Shown piece after piece: positions 44,552 to 54,634 of a stretch of 64,000 bases of DNA. Made by a program: the position numbers and the translations under genes. Under the pieces are notes generated by a model. The model did not search any database and was not told where the DNA came from. It saw nothing but the letters and a program-made list of their open reading frames with translations. The first letter of the stretch is position 1. Every line of letters starts with the position of its first letter. The DNA is from Streptomyces cellostaticus (GTDB lineage Bacteria > Actinomycetota > Actinomycetes > Streptomycetales > Streptomycetaceae): assembly GCF_023630175.1 (NCBI RefSeq), contig NZ_JALLIN010000027.1, positions 1 to 64,000 on the forward strand. Reading direction: 5' to 3'.

Positions 44552-46158
44552 CCTCGGAACTGTCGTACACCCACGGAACCGGCCACACCGCCCTGCTCGG
44601 CGACACCATCGGGGCCAACCTCGACCGCGCCGTGGCCGCCTGGCCCGAGCGCGAGGCCCTGGTCGACGTGGCCTCCGGGCGGCGCTGGACCTACGCCGGG
44701 TTCGCCGCCGACGTGGACCGGTTGGCGTGCGCGCTGCTCGCGAGCGGAATCGCCAAGGGCGACCGGGTCGGCATCTGGGCGGTGAACTGCGCGGAGTGGG
44801 TGCTCGTGCAGTACGCCACCGCCCGCGTCGGCGCCGTCATGGTCAACATCAACCCCGCCTACCGCACGCACGAGGTCCAGTACGTCCTGGAGCAGGCGGG
44901 CATCTCCCTGCTGTTCGCCACCGTCCGGCACCGGACGAGCGACTACCGGGCGATGGTGGAGGAGGTCCGGGGCCGCTGCCCGCGGCTGAGGGAGACCGTC
45001 TACATCGGCGATCCGGGCTGGGAGGCGTTCACCGAGCGGGGGTCCGACGTACCTCGGGCGGAACTACGGGCCCGCGAAGCCGAGTTGTCCTGCGACGACC
45101 CGATCAACATCCAGTACACCTCGGGCACCACGGGCTTCCCGAAGGGCGCCACGCTCTCCCACCACAACATCCTGAACAACGGCTACTTCGTGGGTGAGCT
45201 GGTCGCCTACACCGAACAGGACAGGATCTGCATCCCGGTCCCCTTCTACCACTGCTTCGGCATGGTCATGGGGAACCTGGCCGCCACCTCCCACGGTGCC
45301 TGCATGGTCGTCCCGGCGCCGTCGTTCGACCCGGAGGCGACCCTGGAGGCCGTCCAGCGGGAGCGCTGCACCTCGCTGTACGGCGTCCCGACCATGTTCA
45401 TCGCGGAGCTGAACCTGCCCGGCTTCGCCGGCTACGACCTCTCCTCCCTGCGCACCGGCATCATGGCGGGCTCGCCCTGCCCGGTGGAGGTGATGAAGCG
45501 GGTGGTCGCCGAGATGCACATGGCGGAGGTCTCCATCTGCTACGGCATGACCGAGACCTCCCCGGTCTCCCTGCAGACCCGCGTCGAGGACGACCTGGAG
45601 CACCGCACCGCAACCGTCGGCCGGGTCCTGCCGCACCTGGAGGTCAAGGTCGTCGACCCGGTCTCCGGGGTCACCCGGCCGCGCGGCACGGCGGGGGAGC
45701 TGTGCACCCGCGGCTACAGCGTGATGCTCGGCTACTGGGACGAGCCCGGGAAGACCGCCGAGGCCGTCGACGCCGGCCGCTGGATGCACACCGGCGACCT
45801 GGCGGTGATGCGGGAGGACGGGTACGTCGAGATCGTCGGCCGCATCAAGGACATGATCATCCGTGGCGGCGAGAACGTCTACCCGCGTGAGATCGAGGAG
45901 TTCCTCCACGCCCACCCCGGGATCCGGGACGTCCAGGTCGTCGGCGTACCGGACGAGAAGTACGGGGAGGAGGTCCTGGCCTGCGTCATCCCCCTGGATC
46001 CCGCCGATCCGCTCACGCTGGAGGACCTGCGTGCCTTCTGCCGTGACCGGCTCGCCCACTACAAGATCCCCAGCCGGCTGCAGATCCTGGAGACCTTCCC
46101 GATGACGGTCTCGGGCAAGGTGCGCAAGGTGGAGCTGCGGCAGGCCTACGGGGGCTGA
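44548..46158 (+). CDS. Fatty-acyl-CoA synthetase (AMP-forming)
   Basis: 536-aa ANL ligase. P-loop QYTSGTTGFPKGA (about 190-202), YGMTETSPVS, MHTGDLAVMREDGYVEIVGRIKDMI, GGENVYPREIEE, and A10 TVSGKVRKVELR. The sequence style is that of FadD-type or ACSF2-like enzymes. The GTG start overlaps the upstream stop (GTGA), so the two synthetases are co-translated. Two different synthetases in one operon suggest sequential or alternative acid activation. Confidence 0.93.
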   Translation: MTSELSYTHGTGHTALLGDTIGANLDRAVAAWPEREALVDVASGRRWTYAGFAADVDRLACALLASGIAKGDRVGIWAVNCAEWVLVQYATARVGAVMVNINPAYRTHEVQYVLEQAGISLLFATVRHRTSDYRAMVEEVRGRCPRLRETVYIGDPGWEAFTERGSDVPRAELRAREAELSCDDPINIQYTSGTTGFPKGATLSHHNILNNGYFVGELVAYTEQDRICIPVPFYHCFGMVMGNLAATSHGACMVVPAPSFDPEATLEAVQRERCTSLYGVPTMFIAELNLPGFAGYDLSSLRTGIMAGSPCPVEVMKRVVAEMHMAEVSICYGMTETSPVSLQTRVEDDLEHRTATVGRVLPHLEVKVVDPVSGVTRPRGTAGELCTRGYSVMLGYWDEPGKTAEAVDAGRWMHTGDLAVMREDGYVEIVGRIKDMIIRGGENVYPREIEEFLHAHPGIRDVQVVGVPDEKYGEEVLACVIPLDPADPLTLEDLRAFCRDRLAHYKIPSRLQILETFPMTVSGKVRKVELRQAYGG

Positions 46159-46173
46159 CGGCGACAGGCCCGT

Positions 46174-46881
46174 TCAGGCCGCGCCGCGTCCGGCGAGGAG
46201 TCTGCCGGGCCCGTTCACCGGTGTGGCCGTCCCCCCGTCGTCGAGGGTGAACAGGGGGACGGCCAGGGCGTCGGCCTGGGCCCGGGCCGACGCGGTGTAG
46301 CCGGCGGCGGAGAAGTAGACGCAGTGCGCGGACTCCGTCATGGCCGTCAGCCAGAGGCACTCCACGTCCCGCGGCGATGCCGGGCGCGCCGCCGGATCGA
46401 CCCGCACGACCAGGCCGGGCGCGGCCAGGCCGATGCCGGACGGCGGGCGCTGGTCGGCGCGCCGGATGTCCCGGTGGCCGAGCCGGCGCAGGCACAGCAC
46501 CGCGGCGGTGACCGCGTCCCGCGCGGCGGCGACGGCGGCGGTCCGCCCCGCGGGACGGTGGCCGGGGCCCGGTGACGGGGCCCCGGCCACCGGTATGCGC
46601 AGCACCGTGCCGCACGGGCAGCCCAGTTCCGGGTGCGGCCACTGGTTGCGGCGGCCGCAGGCCGTGCAGCGCACCGTGACCCAGTCCTCGTCCCAGGCCC
46701 GGTGGGCGAGCACGGCCGGTCCGGCCACCCTGTCCAGCCGCGGGGCGCTGGGGGCGCCGCAGGCGCACGGGTACGGGGGTGCGGTGTAGACGTGCTCGCG
46801 CCGGCAGGCCGGGCAGTGCAGCGGAACGCTCTCGGGCATGGCCCATCCATCTCCAGGCGTCGCGTCGGGGGCAGCGTCCAT
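46174..46881 (-). CDS. Zinc-ribbon protein with Mrr-like nuclease-fold C-terminus
   Basis: 235 aa. The N-terminal part has four CxxC-type knuckles (CPACRREH, CACGAP, CTACGRRN, CPCG), two zinc ribbons. The C-terminal part (about 115-235) resembles a restriction-endonuclease-like fold (GLVVRVDPAARPASPRDVECLWLTAMTESAHCVYFSAAGYTASARAQADAL). The catalytic D-ExK of active nucleases is not clear. ATG 46881 has GGAGGACG upstream. Role unknown; a DNA-binding or anti-invader function is only a guess. Confidence 0.7.
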   Translation of the reverse strand: MDAAPDATPGDGWAMPESVPLHCPACRREHVYTAPPYPCACGAPSAPRLDRVAGPAVLAHRAWDEDWVTVRCTACGRRNQWPHPELGCPCGTVLRIPVAGAPSPGPGHRPAGRTAAVAAARDAVTAAVLCLRRLGHRDIRRADQRPPSGIGLAAPGLVVRVDPAARPASPRDVECLWLTAMTESAHCVYFSAAGYTASARAQADALAVPLFTLDDGGTATPVNGPGRLLAGRGAA

Positions 46882-46957
46882 CGTCCTCCATCCCGGTCCG
46901 CCTGTCCGGCTCTTGGAGCCTCTGCCCGGCCCGGCTCCCGGCGGCTGCCGGCCTCTC

Positions 46958-47024
46958 TTGACGGCGCCCGGCGCCCCCCTTACATTACTTCCAGATAGTA
47001 GAAGTTAACTTCCGCAATACGGAA
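46958..47024 (+). promoter_or_regulatory. gcl promoter with two TTCC/GGAA operators 21 bp apart
   Basis: -35 TTGACG (46958-46963), 17-bp spacer, -10 TACATT (46981-46986). Immediately downstream are TTCCAGATAGTAGAA (46989-47003) and TTCCGCAATACGGAA (47010-47024). Their centres are exactly 21 bp apart, two helical turns. The arrangement matches the hyi promoter. The form fits an IclR-family (AllR-type) repressor. Confidence 0.75.
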
Positions 47025-47117
47025 ACGTGAGCGGAGGTAATCCGATGACTCTGGAGACGGTGCTCACCGCGGGGCGCGACGGGAGTACGCATCCGGCAGC
47101 CGAGGCAGGAGTACTCG

Positions 47118-48905
<1,788 letters not shown>

Positions 48906-48917
48906 GCCGCGAGTGCG

Positions 48918-48956
48918 GCAGGGGCGGCCCGTCCGGGGAGGACGGGCCGCCCCTGC
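48918..48956. terminator. Perfect 17-bp stem after gcl
   Basis: GCAGGGGCGGCCCGTCC (48918-48934), 5-nt loop, exact inverse 48940-48956. Between convergent gcl and the TIGR04222 gene. Confidence 0.9.
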
Positions 48957-48987
48957 GGCGTGCGGTGCGGGCGGCGGCCGTCCGCGC

Positions 48988-49704
48988 TCAGTCGAACCCG
49001 CCGCCCCCGCAGCCACCGCCGAAGTCGTGCCCGCCGTGGAAGCCACCGTGGTGGTGGCCGCCGTGCGCCCCGCCGCCGGAGCCGCCGCCGTCCGCGGCCC
49101 GGCAGGTGTCGTCCCCGTGGAAGGCGACGGCGCGGACTCCACCGCCCCGGCCGAAGGGGAACAGGCCCTCGTCCGCCAGGGCGCCGGGGCCGGTGAGCCC
49201 GGAGTCCCGGGCGAAGCGGGGCAGCAGCGCCGTCAGCGCGCGCCCGCCGTGCAGGGCCACCGTGAGCAGCACCTCCTCCTCAACCAGGCCGTGCGAGCCG
49301 GCCCGCTCCGCCGGCATCGGACGGTGCTCGCGCAGGTCGGCCAGGATCCGGCGGGCGGCGCGGGTGCGGCCCGGCGGCAGCGTTCGCAGCAGCCGGGCGG
49401 CCACGAGTTCGTCCCGCATCCCGGCGAGCGCGCGCCGGACCACCGCCCGGCCGGGCAGCTCCCGTGGCCCGGCCGGGCGGTAGAGGCCGGTACGGACCGC
49501 CTTCTCCAGGGGATGGCGGACGGCCCCGGCGGCCCGCGGGCCGGTCCTGCGCACCGTCCCCGGGCGGCCCGCGTCGACCGCGCCCCGCAGATGCAGGGCG
49601 AGCACGGCGACGGTCACGGCGGCCCGGTCGCCGCCCCGCAGCAGGGCGATCGCGTACGGGTCCGGAGGCGACGTCGCGGGGTCCGGCGTCGTCGTACGGT
49701 CCAT
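48988..49704 (-). CDS. TIGR04222-like protein with Gly/His-rich tail
   Basis: 238 aa. The N-terminal part (about 15-80, YAIALLRGGDRAAVTVAVLALHLRGAV) matches the TIGR04222 N-terminal region of actinobacterial membrane proteins, but the usual trailing membrane helices are not obvious. The C-terminal 40 residues are Gly/His repeats (GGGSGGGAHGGHHHGGFHGG) ending in a GGGCGGGG stretch. The His-rich tail could bind metal. Function unknown. Confidence 0.75.
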   Translation of the reverse strand: MDRTTTPDPATSPPDPYAIALLRGGDRAAVTVAVLALHLRGAVDAGRPGTVRRTGPRAAGAVRHPLEKAVRTGLYRPAGPRELPGRAVVRRALAGMRDELVAARLLRTLPPGRTRAARRILADLREHRPMPAERAGSHGLVEEEVLLTVALHGGRALTALLPRFARDSGLTGPGALADEGLFPFGRGGGVRAVAFHGDDTCRAADGGGSGGGAHGGHHHGGFHGGHDFGGGCGGGGFD

Positions 49705-49832
49705 GAGGCACCCCCGTACGGGGCCCGCCGCCCCCGTGCCGGCGGGTCCCGCATGGTCACAATGTGCCCGGCCGCGGCATGGCCGCGGAAGCCCGAACGG
49801 CCTTGTTCAGAGCTTGATTTGAGGTATGCGTA

Positions 49833-49862
49833 GGCCGGGTACGGCCTCCGCCGTACCCGGCC
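49833..49862 (-). terminator. 13-bp stem terminator
   Basis: GGCCGGGTACGGC, loop CTCC, GCCGTACCCGGCC, just past the stop of the 77-aa gene. Confidence 0.85.
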
Positions 49863-49868
49863 GCCGCA

Positions 49869-50102
49869 TCAGGGCTCGTGCTCCGTCAGGCCGGGCCAGT
49901 CCTCCGGCCCGCCGCCCTGCCATTCCACGAGGTCGCTCTCCTCGACCTCGATCCGGTCCAGGTCGGCCAGCCGCAGGATCTCCACCACGTCGTCCAGGTG
50001 GGAGGCGAGCCCCAGGGTCACGTCCCCCTCGGTGACCCGCCGGGAGCCGTCCAGGGCCGGTGCGTGGACCACGATGTGCGGATACTGCGTCGGATTTCCC
50101 AT
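49869..50102 (-). CDS. Small hypothetical protein, 77 aa
   Basis: Acidic soluble protein, MGNPTQYPHIVVHAPALDGS at the start and DWPGLTEHEP at the end. Good Streptomyces codon bias and a terminator just after it support it as a gene. ATG 50102 lacks a strong ribosome site. No family recognised. It is oriented with katA but separated by 370 bp. Confidence 0.65.
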   Translation of the reverse strand: MGNPTQYPHIVVHAPALDGSRRVTEGDVTLGLASHLDDVVEILRLADLDRIEVEESDLVEWQGGGPEDWPGLTEHEP

Positions 50103-50471
50103 GGGTTCAGCGTCCTGCGGACGCGCCCCACACGCACGCCGGGAGCCGCGTGCCGTGTGGTGGCCGTCCGGCGGGCGAGGCTGGGCGCGACAGGACGTTC
50201 GCGCCGCCGGACGGCTGACTGCGGGACCTCTGCGGGACCTCCGCGCGAGGCCGTGACCGGAGGACCGCGGCGGCAGCGACGGAGCCGGGAGGCCTTCCCT
50301 CTGGTCGAGAAGGGACCCGCGTCCTTCACCACCGCACTGGCTCGCGCCGCCGCGGTCCTCGTCGTGCCCGCCGTACCGAGAGGTGACCCCTCATCCGGAC
50401 CGCTCGGTCGCGGGTCGTGCGCGTCCGGTTCCCGGCCTCCCCGCCGGGTCCCGGACGCCGTCCTCGGGGCC
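50103..50471. other. Intergenic region with katA hairpin
   Basis: 369 bp without a convincing gene. CGTCCGGTTCCCGGC and GCCGGGTCCCGGACG (50422-50457) form an imperfect stem just after the katA stop on the minus strand, probably its terminator. The rest presumably holds the promoter of the 77-aa gene. Confidence 0.6.
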
Positions 50472-51929
50472 TCAGTCCTCGCGCAGGGCGCGGACCGCCT
50501 CCTCCACGCGCCGGCCGTACTCGGGGTCGGCGGCGTGGAAGTGGGCCAGGTTCTTCTCGATCACGTCGTCGCGGGAGACCTGCGAGAGGCCGCCGGCGAT
50601 GTTCGCGACCAGCCGCTGCCGCTCCTCCTCGGACATCAGCCGGTACAGCTCGCCCGCCTGGAAGAAGTCGTCGTCCTTGGTGTGCCGCGGGGCCTCGTGG
50701 GTGCCGGTGTGACCGGACACGGCCACCGGGGCCGACAGCGGGCGGCCGGTCTCCACCGGGCCGTCGTAGGAGTTCGGCTCGTAGTTCTTCGTGTGCCGGC
50801 CCTGGGCGTTGACCGCCATGAGGCCGTCGCGGCCGTGGTTGTGCGCGGTCGTCGCCCTCGGCGCGTTGACCGCGAGCAGGGTGTGGTTGACGCCCAGGCG
50901 GTACCGGTGCGCGTCCGCGTAGGCGAAGAGCCGGCCCTGGAGCATCTTGTCGGGCGACGGGCCGATGCCCGGCACGAAGTTGTTCGGGGAGAACGCGGCC
51001 TGCTCCACCTCGGCGAACACGTTGTCCGGGTTGCGGTCCAGCACCAGTCGGCCCACGCGCCGCAGCGGGTAGTCGGCGTGCGGCCACACCTTCGTCAGGT
51101 CGAACGGGTTGAAGCGGTAGTCCGCCGCCTCGGCCGCCGGCATGATCTGGACGTAGAGGGTCCAGGACGGGTGCACACCCCGCTCGATGGCCTGCAGCAG
51201 GTCCGTCTGGTGTGAGTTGGGGTCCGTGCCCGCGATCTCGGCGGCCTGCTCGCCACTCAGCGAGCGGACGCCCTGGTTCGTCTTGAAGTGGTACTTGACG
51301 AAGAAGGCCTCGCCGTCGGCGTTCGTCCACTGGTAGGTGTGCGAGCCGTAGCCGTTCATGTGCCGGTACGACGCCGGGATGCCGCGGTCGCCCATCAGCC
51401 AGGTCACCTGGTGCGTGGCCTCGGGGGAGTGGGCCCAGAAGTCCCAGACGTTGTCGGGCTCCTGGCGCCCGGTGAACGGGTCGCGCTTCTGCGAGTGGAT
51501 GAAGTCCGGGAACTTGATCGGGTCCTTGACGAAGAACACCGGGGTGTTGTTGCCGACGAGGTCGTAGTTGCCCTCGGCGGTGTAGAACTTCACCGCGAAG
51601 CCGCGCGGGTCGCGGACGGCGTCGGCGCCGCCGAGGGAGTCGGCGACCGTGGAGAAGCGGGCGAACACCTCCGTGCGCCGGCCGATCTCGCCGAGGAAGT
51701 CGGCGTGGGTGAAGCCGGTGACGTCGTCCGTCACCTCGAAGTGGCCGTACGCGCCGGAGCCGCGGGCGTGCACGACCCGCTCCGGGATCCGCTCGCGGTT
51801 GAAGCGCGCGAGCTTCTCCAGGAGGTACTGGTCCTGGAGCAGCAGGGGGCCGCCGATGCCGGCGGAGGCGGAGTTCTGGTTGTCGGCGACCGGGGCGCCG
51901 GACTCGGTCGTGAGCACGCGCTTCGACAT
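50472..51929 (-). CDS. katA: Monofunctional heme catalase
   Basis: 485-aa clade-3 size catalase removing H2O2. Active-site His54 (VVHARGSGAYG), the distal Asn in DLVGNNTPVFF, and the proximal heme Tyr in RLFAYADAHRYRLG are all present. It sits in the urate/glyoxylate cluster, upstream-adjacent to glxR-hyi on the same strand but with its own promoter. That promoter shares a 17-bp operator with the urate oxidase operon. Detoxifying peroxide made by urate oxidase is the likely task. Confidence 0.96.
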   Translation of the reverse strand: MSKRVLTTESGAPVADNQNSASAGIGGPLLLQDQYLLEKLARFNRERIPERVVHARGSGAYGHFEVTDDVTGFTHADFLGEIGRRTEVFARFSTVADSLGGADAVRDPRGFAVKFYTAEGNYDLVGNNTPVFFVKDPIKFPDFIHSQKRDPFTGRQEPDNVWDFWAHSPEATHQVTWLMGDRGIPASYRHMNGYGSHTYQWTNADGEAFFVKYHFKTNQGVRSLSGEQAAEIAGTDPNSHQTDLLQAIERGVHPSWTLYVQIMPAAEAADYRFNPFDLTKVWPHADYPLRRVGRLVLDRNPDNVFAEVEQAAFSPNNFVPGIGPSPDKMLQGRLFAYADAHRYRLGVNHTLLAVNAPRATTAHNHGRDGLMAVNAQGRHTKNYEPNSYDGPVETGRPLSAPVAVSGHTGTHEAPRHTKDDDFFQAGELYRLMSEEERQRLVANIAGGLSQVSRDDVIEKNLAHFHAADPEYGRRVEEAVRALRED

Positions 51930-51965
51930 CGTGGACCTTCCGTGCGGGAGTCAGCGGAAACCTGT

Positions 51966-52019
51966 TTCCGCTTCGTGGAGCCTAGAAGTGGGGGAACGGG
52001 GCGTCAACAGTTTGTTGAA
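51966..52019 (-). promoter_or_regulatory. katA promoter with two operator types
   Basis: -35 TTGACG (52007-52002) and -10 TAGGCT (51984-51979) with a 17-bp spacer. The palindrome TTCAACAAACTGTTGAC (52019-52003) covers the -35 and differs by one base from that at uraD. CTCCACGAAGCGGAA (51980-51966) at the transcription start resembles the gcl/hyi operators. GCGGAAACCTGTTTCCGC (51954-51971) is a further near-perfect palindrome. Confidence 0.75.
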
Positions 52020-52099
52020 GCAGGTTCCGGGCCGCGGTACCGCCTGGGCGCGACAGGACAGGTGTCGGCGGCGCCGCGGCCCGGAAGTCGGGGGGTGGG

Positions 52100-52990
52100 T
52101 CAGACCCGGGCGCCGGAGAGGCGCTCCACGGCCCGCAGCAGGGCCGAGTGGTCCAGGCCGCCGTCGCCCTGGGCGCGCAGGGACGCGACGAGCTGGGCGA
52201 CCACGGCGCCGACCGGCAGGGCGGCGCCGACGTTGCGGGCGGCGTCGGTGACGATGCCCATGTCCTTGTGGTGCAGGTCGATCCGGAAGCCCGGCTTGAA
52301 GTCGCGGTCGAGGAAGTTGTCCTTCTTGCGCGTCAGCACGGTGGAGCCCGCGAGGCCGCCGTTCAGGACGTCCAGCGCGGCCTTCAGGTCCACCCCGGAC
52401 TTCTCCAGGAACACCACCGCCTCGGCGCAGGCCTGGATGTTCACCGCCACGATGAGCTGGTTGGCGGCCTTCACGGTCTGACCCGAGCCGTGCGGGCCGC
52501 ACAGCACGATGGTCCTGCCCAGCGCCTCGAAGAGGGGCCTGGCCTCGTCGAAGTCGGCCTGCTCGCCGCCGACCATGATCGACAGCACCGCCTCGACGGC
52601 GCCGGCCTCGCCGCCGGAGACCGGGGCGTCCAGGACCCGGATGCCCTTTTCCGCGGCGGCCTTCGCGAGGTCGGAGGAGGTCTGCGGGGTGATCGAGGAC
52701 ATGTCGATCAGCAGCGCGCCGGACCTGGCGTTCTCCAGGATGCCGTCGGGGCCGTAGGCGATGGCCTCGACCTGCGGGGAGGCCGGCACCATCGTGATCA
52801 CCACGTCGGCGTCCCGGACCGCCTCGGCGATCGAGCCGGCCGCGGAGCCGCCGGCGGCGGCCAGGCGGTCCAGCTTCTCCTGCTCCAGGGTGAAGCCGGT
52901 GACGTCGTAACCCGCCTTGATCAGGTTCTCGGACATGGGGGAGCCCATGATGCCGAGGCCGATCCAGGCGATCTTGGGGAGGTTGCTCAT
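52100..52990 (-). CDS. glxR: 2-hydroxy-3-oxopropionate reductase (tartronate semialdehyde reductase)
   Basis: 296-aa beta-hydroxyacid dehydrogenase that reduces tartronate semialdehyde to D-glycerate with NAD(P)H. Nucleotide motif GLGIMGSPM (12-20), substrate motif DAPVSGGEAGA, and catalytic Lys in VKAANQLI are present. Length is normal. It lies 25 bp downstream of hyi, forming a two-gene operon driven by the hyi promoter. Confidence 0.95.
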   Translation of the reverse strand: MSNLPKIAWIGLGIMGSPMSENLIKAGYDVTGFTLEQEKLDRLAAAGGSAAGSIAEAVRDADVVITMVPASPQVEAIAYGPDGILENARSGALLIDMSSITPQTSSDLAKAAAEKGIRVLDAPVSGGEAGAVEAVLSIMVGGEQADFDEARPLFEALGRTIVLCGPHGSGQTVKAANQLIVAVNIQACAEAVVFLEKSGVDLKAALDVLNGGLAGSTVLTRKKDNFLDRDFKPGFRIDLHHKDMGIVTDAARNVGAALPVGAVVAQLVASLRAQGDGGLDHSALLRAVERLSGARV

Positions 52991-53015
52991 GACAGGGTGC
53001 CTTTCGGTACGGGGG

Positions 53016-53837
53016 TCAGCGGGGCAGCCAGTCGAAGGCCTCGGCGCTCGGGCGGTCGCCCGGCTTGTACTCGAGGCCGACCCAGCCGTCGTAGCCCGCC
53101 TTCTTCAGTTGGTCGAGGAGGTCCTCGAGGGGCAGGGAGCCGGTGCCGGGCGCACCGCGCCCCGGGCTGTCGGCGATCTGCACGTGGCCGGTCCGCGCGG
53201 CGTACTGCTCGATCACGGCCGGCAGGTCCTCGCCGTTCATGGCCAGGTGGTACAGGTCCATGAGGAACCTGGCGTTGCCGAGCCCGGTCGCCTCGTTCAC
53301 CCGGTCGACGACCTCCACCGCGGCCTGCGCCGACACCAGCGGGTACCGCGGCGACTCGGGCTCGTTCAGCGCCTCGATCAGCAGCACCGCGCCGATCCGG
53401 TCGGCCGCCCGGGCCGCGAGGACGAGGTTCTCCAGGGCGAGCGCGTCCTGCTCGGCCGGGTCCACTCCCTCGACGCGGTTGCCGTACAGGGCGTTGAGTG
53501 CCGTGCAGCCGAGGGAGGCGGCGAAATCGGCGGCCACGTCGATGTTGGCGCGGAACCGCTCCGACTCCGCGCCGGGCACCGACAGGGCTCCGCGGTCCGG
53601 GCCCGGCAGCCGTCCGGCGTAGAAGTTCAGCCCCGTCAGCCGGACCCCCGCGTCCTCGATGGCCCGCTTCAGGGCGTCGAGCTCGGACGGCTCCGGGGTG
53701 GGGGAGTCGATCCAGGGCCACCACAGCTCGACCGCCGTGAAGCCCGCCGCCGCGGCGGCCGCGGGGCGCTCCAGGAGCGGGAGCTCCGTGAAGAGGATCG
53801 ACAGGTTGACGTTGAAGCGCTGGTCTGCGAATCCCAC
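53016..53837 (-). CDS. hyi: Hydroxypyruvate isomerase
   Basis: 273-aa TIM-barrel isomerase interconverting hydroxypyruvate and tartronate semialdehyde. Typical blocks: FNVNLSILFTELPLLERP, GLNFYAGRLPGPDRGALS, LIEALNEPESP, and FLMDLYHLAMNGEDL with metal-binding acids. GTG 53837 is chosen with AGGAAGGGAG upstream. The ATG at 53867 lies inside the operator TTCCACATTATGGAA and would make the operator coding, so it is disfavoured. Confidence 0.93.
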   Translation of the reverse strand: MGFADQRFNVNLSILFTELPLLERPAAAAAAGFTAVELWWPWIDSPTPEPSELDALKRAIEDAGVRLTGLNFYAGRLPGPDRGALSVPGAESERFRANIDVAADFAASLGCTALNALYGNRVEGVDPAEQDALALENLVLAARAADRIGAVLLIEALNEPESPRYPLVSAQAAVEVVDRVNEATGLGNARFLMDLYHLAMNGEDLPAVIEQYAARTGHVQIADSPGRGAPGTGSLPLEDLLDQLKKAGYDGWVGLEYKPGDRPSAEAFDWLPR

Positions 53838-53861
53838 GGGGGCGGCGCTCCCTTCCTGTAA

Positions 53862-53926
53862 TTCCATAATGTGGAAGTTTGTTTCTGCTTAACGGAAGAC
53901 TGCCTGTGAGGCTCGCGGCTTGTCAA
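53862..53926 (-). promoter_or_regulatory. hyi-glxR promoter with two operators 21 bp apart
   Basis: -35 TTGACA (53926-53921), 18-bp spacer, -10 near CAGTCT (53902-53897). Directly downstream lie TTCCGTTAAGCAGAA (53897-53883) and TTCCACATTATGGAA (53876-53862). The centres are 21 bp apart, the same geometry as at gcl. Confidence 0.75.
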
Positions 53927-53993
53927 GGGGGGACCGGTGCCGGTCCTCGGCCGGACCTGCCCAGGAGCCTTGGTCGCGGGTTAGGTTGAGCGC

Positions 53994-54245
53994 GTGCGAT
54001 TGAGAGTGGAGTTCACGACCGAGCCCTTCGATCTGGAGGAGGCGCCCGCGCACGCCCTGGCGGCCCGCGAGGTCATCGAGGCGGCCGAGCTGGACGCCGT
54101 GGACGTCGGTCCGTTCGGCAACACCGCCGAGGGTGGCGCGGACAGCGTGCTGACGGCCGTGGACGCGCTGCTGCGCAAGTCCCTCCAGGCCGGAGCCACC
54201 CGGATCTCGCTGCAGGTCAGCGTGGCCGGGGAGGACGGGAAGTGA
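53994..54245 (+). CDS. Small conserved protein, thiamine-binding-fold-like
   Basis: 83 aa, alpha/beta, acidic: MRLRVEFTTEPFDLEEAPAH at the start, then the Gly-rich DVGPFGNTAEGGADSVLTAVDALLRKSL. Size and strand-helix-strand pattern suggest the MTH1187/DUF77 ferredoxin-like fold, but this is a weak guess. GTG 53994 with the frame ending in a GTGA overlap with the next gene, so the two are coupled. Its position between the hyi and uraD promoters suggests a sensing role in this cluster. Confidence 0.7.
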   Translation: MRLRVEFTTEPFDLEEAPAHALAAREVIEAAELDAVDVGPFGNTAEGGADSVLTAVDALLRKSLQAGATRISLQVSVAGEDGK

Positions 54246-54610
54246 CCGGTTCCGGGGACGAGTCCTTCATCGCGGCCGTGAAGCCGCTGGTCGACGCCAT
54301 GGGGGGCGACATGCTCCCGCCCGACGAGGCCGGCCCCGACGACGTCGTGCTCTCCTGGGAGGGTGCCGACGTGGTCGCCGTCCGCCTGCCCCAGCTCGCC
54401 GACTCCCTCGACCACATCCTCGCCGCGATGGAGCGTCGGCAGGGCATGCCCCTGGCCGACCTGGACCGCAGGGCCAAGCAGGAGGTCGTGCGCGTTCTGG
54501 AGGCGCGGGGCGCCTTCTCCGTCCGGCACGGGGTGGAGACCGTGGCCGGCGCGCTCGGCGTGAGCCGCTTCACCGTCTGCAACTACCTCAACCGCGAGAA
54601 GGAGGGCTGA
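54242..54610 (+). CDS. Helix-turn-helix protein upstream of uraD
   Basis: 122 aa. The N-terminus is acidic. The C-terminal third is a compact helix-turn-helix (VETVAGALGVSRFTVCNYLNRE) of the Fis or recombinase type. It resembles the DNA-binding ends of sugar-diacid or PAS-type regulators without their sensor. GTG 54242 overlaps the upstream gene. It is 25 bp from the TTCAACAAAGTGTTGAC operator and is a candidate protein to bind it, unproven. Confidence 0.75.
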   Translation: MTGSGDESFIAAVKPLVDAMGGDMLPPDEAGPDDVVLSWEGADVVAVRLPQLADSLDHILAAMERRQGMPLADLDRRAKQEVVRVLEARGAFSVRHGVETVAGALGVSRFTVCNYLNREKEG

Positions 54611-54634
54611 CGCCGCCGGAAGTAACGCGGAATT

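Noticed and set aside
50181..50196. 16-bp exact repeat CTGGGCGCGACAGGAC, also at 52044-52059
   Set aside because: Single pair, not palindromic, no consistent position relative to genes; expected by chance in GC-rich sequence of this length.
53838..53867. ATG 53867 as start of hyi
   Set aside because: It lies inside the operator palindrome and lacks a ribosome site; GTG 53837 has AGGAAGGGAG upstream.
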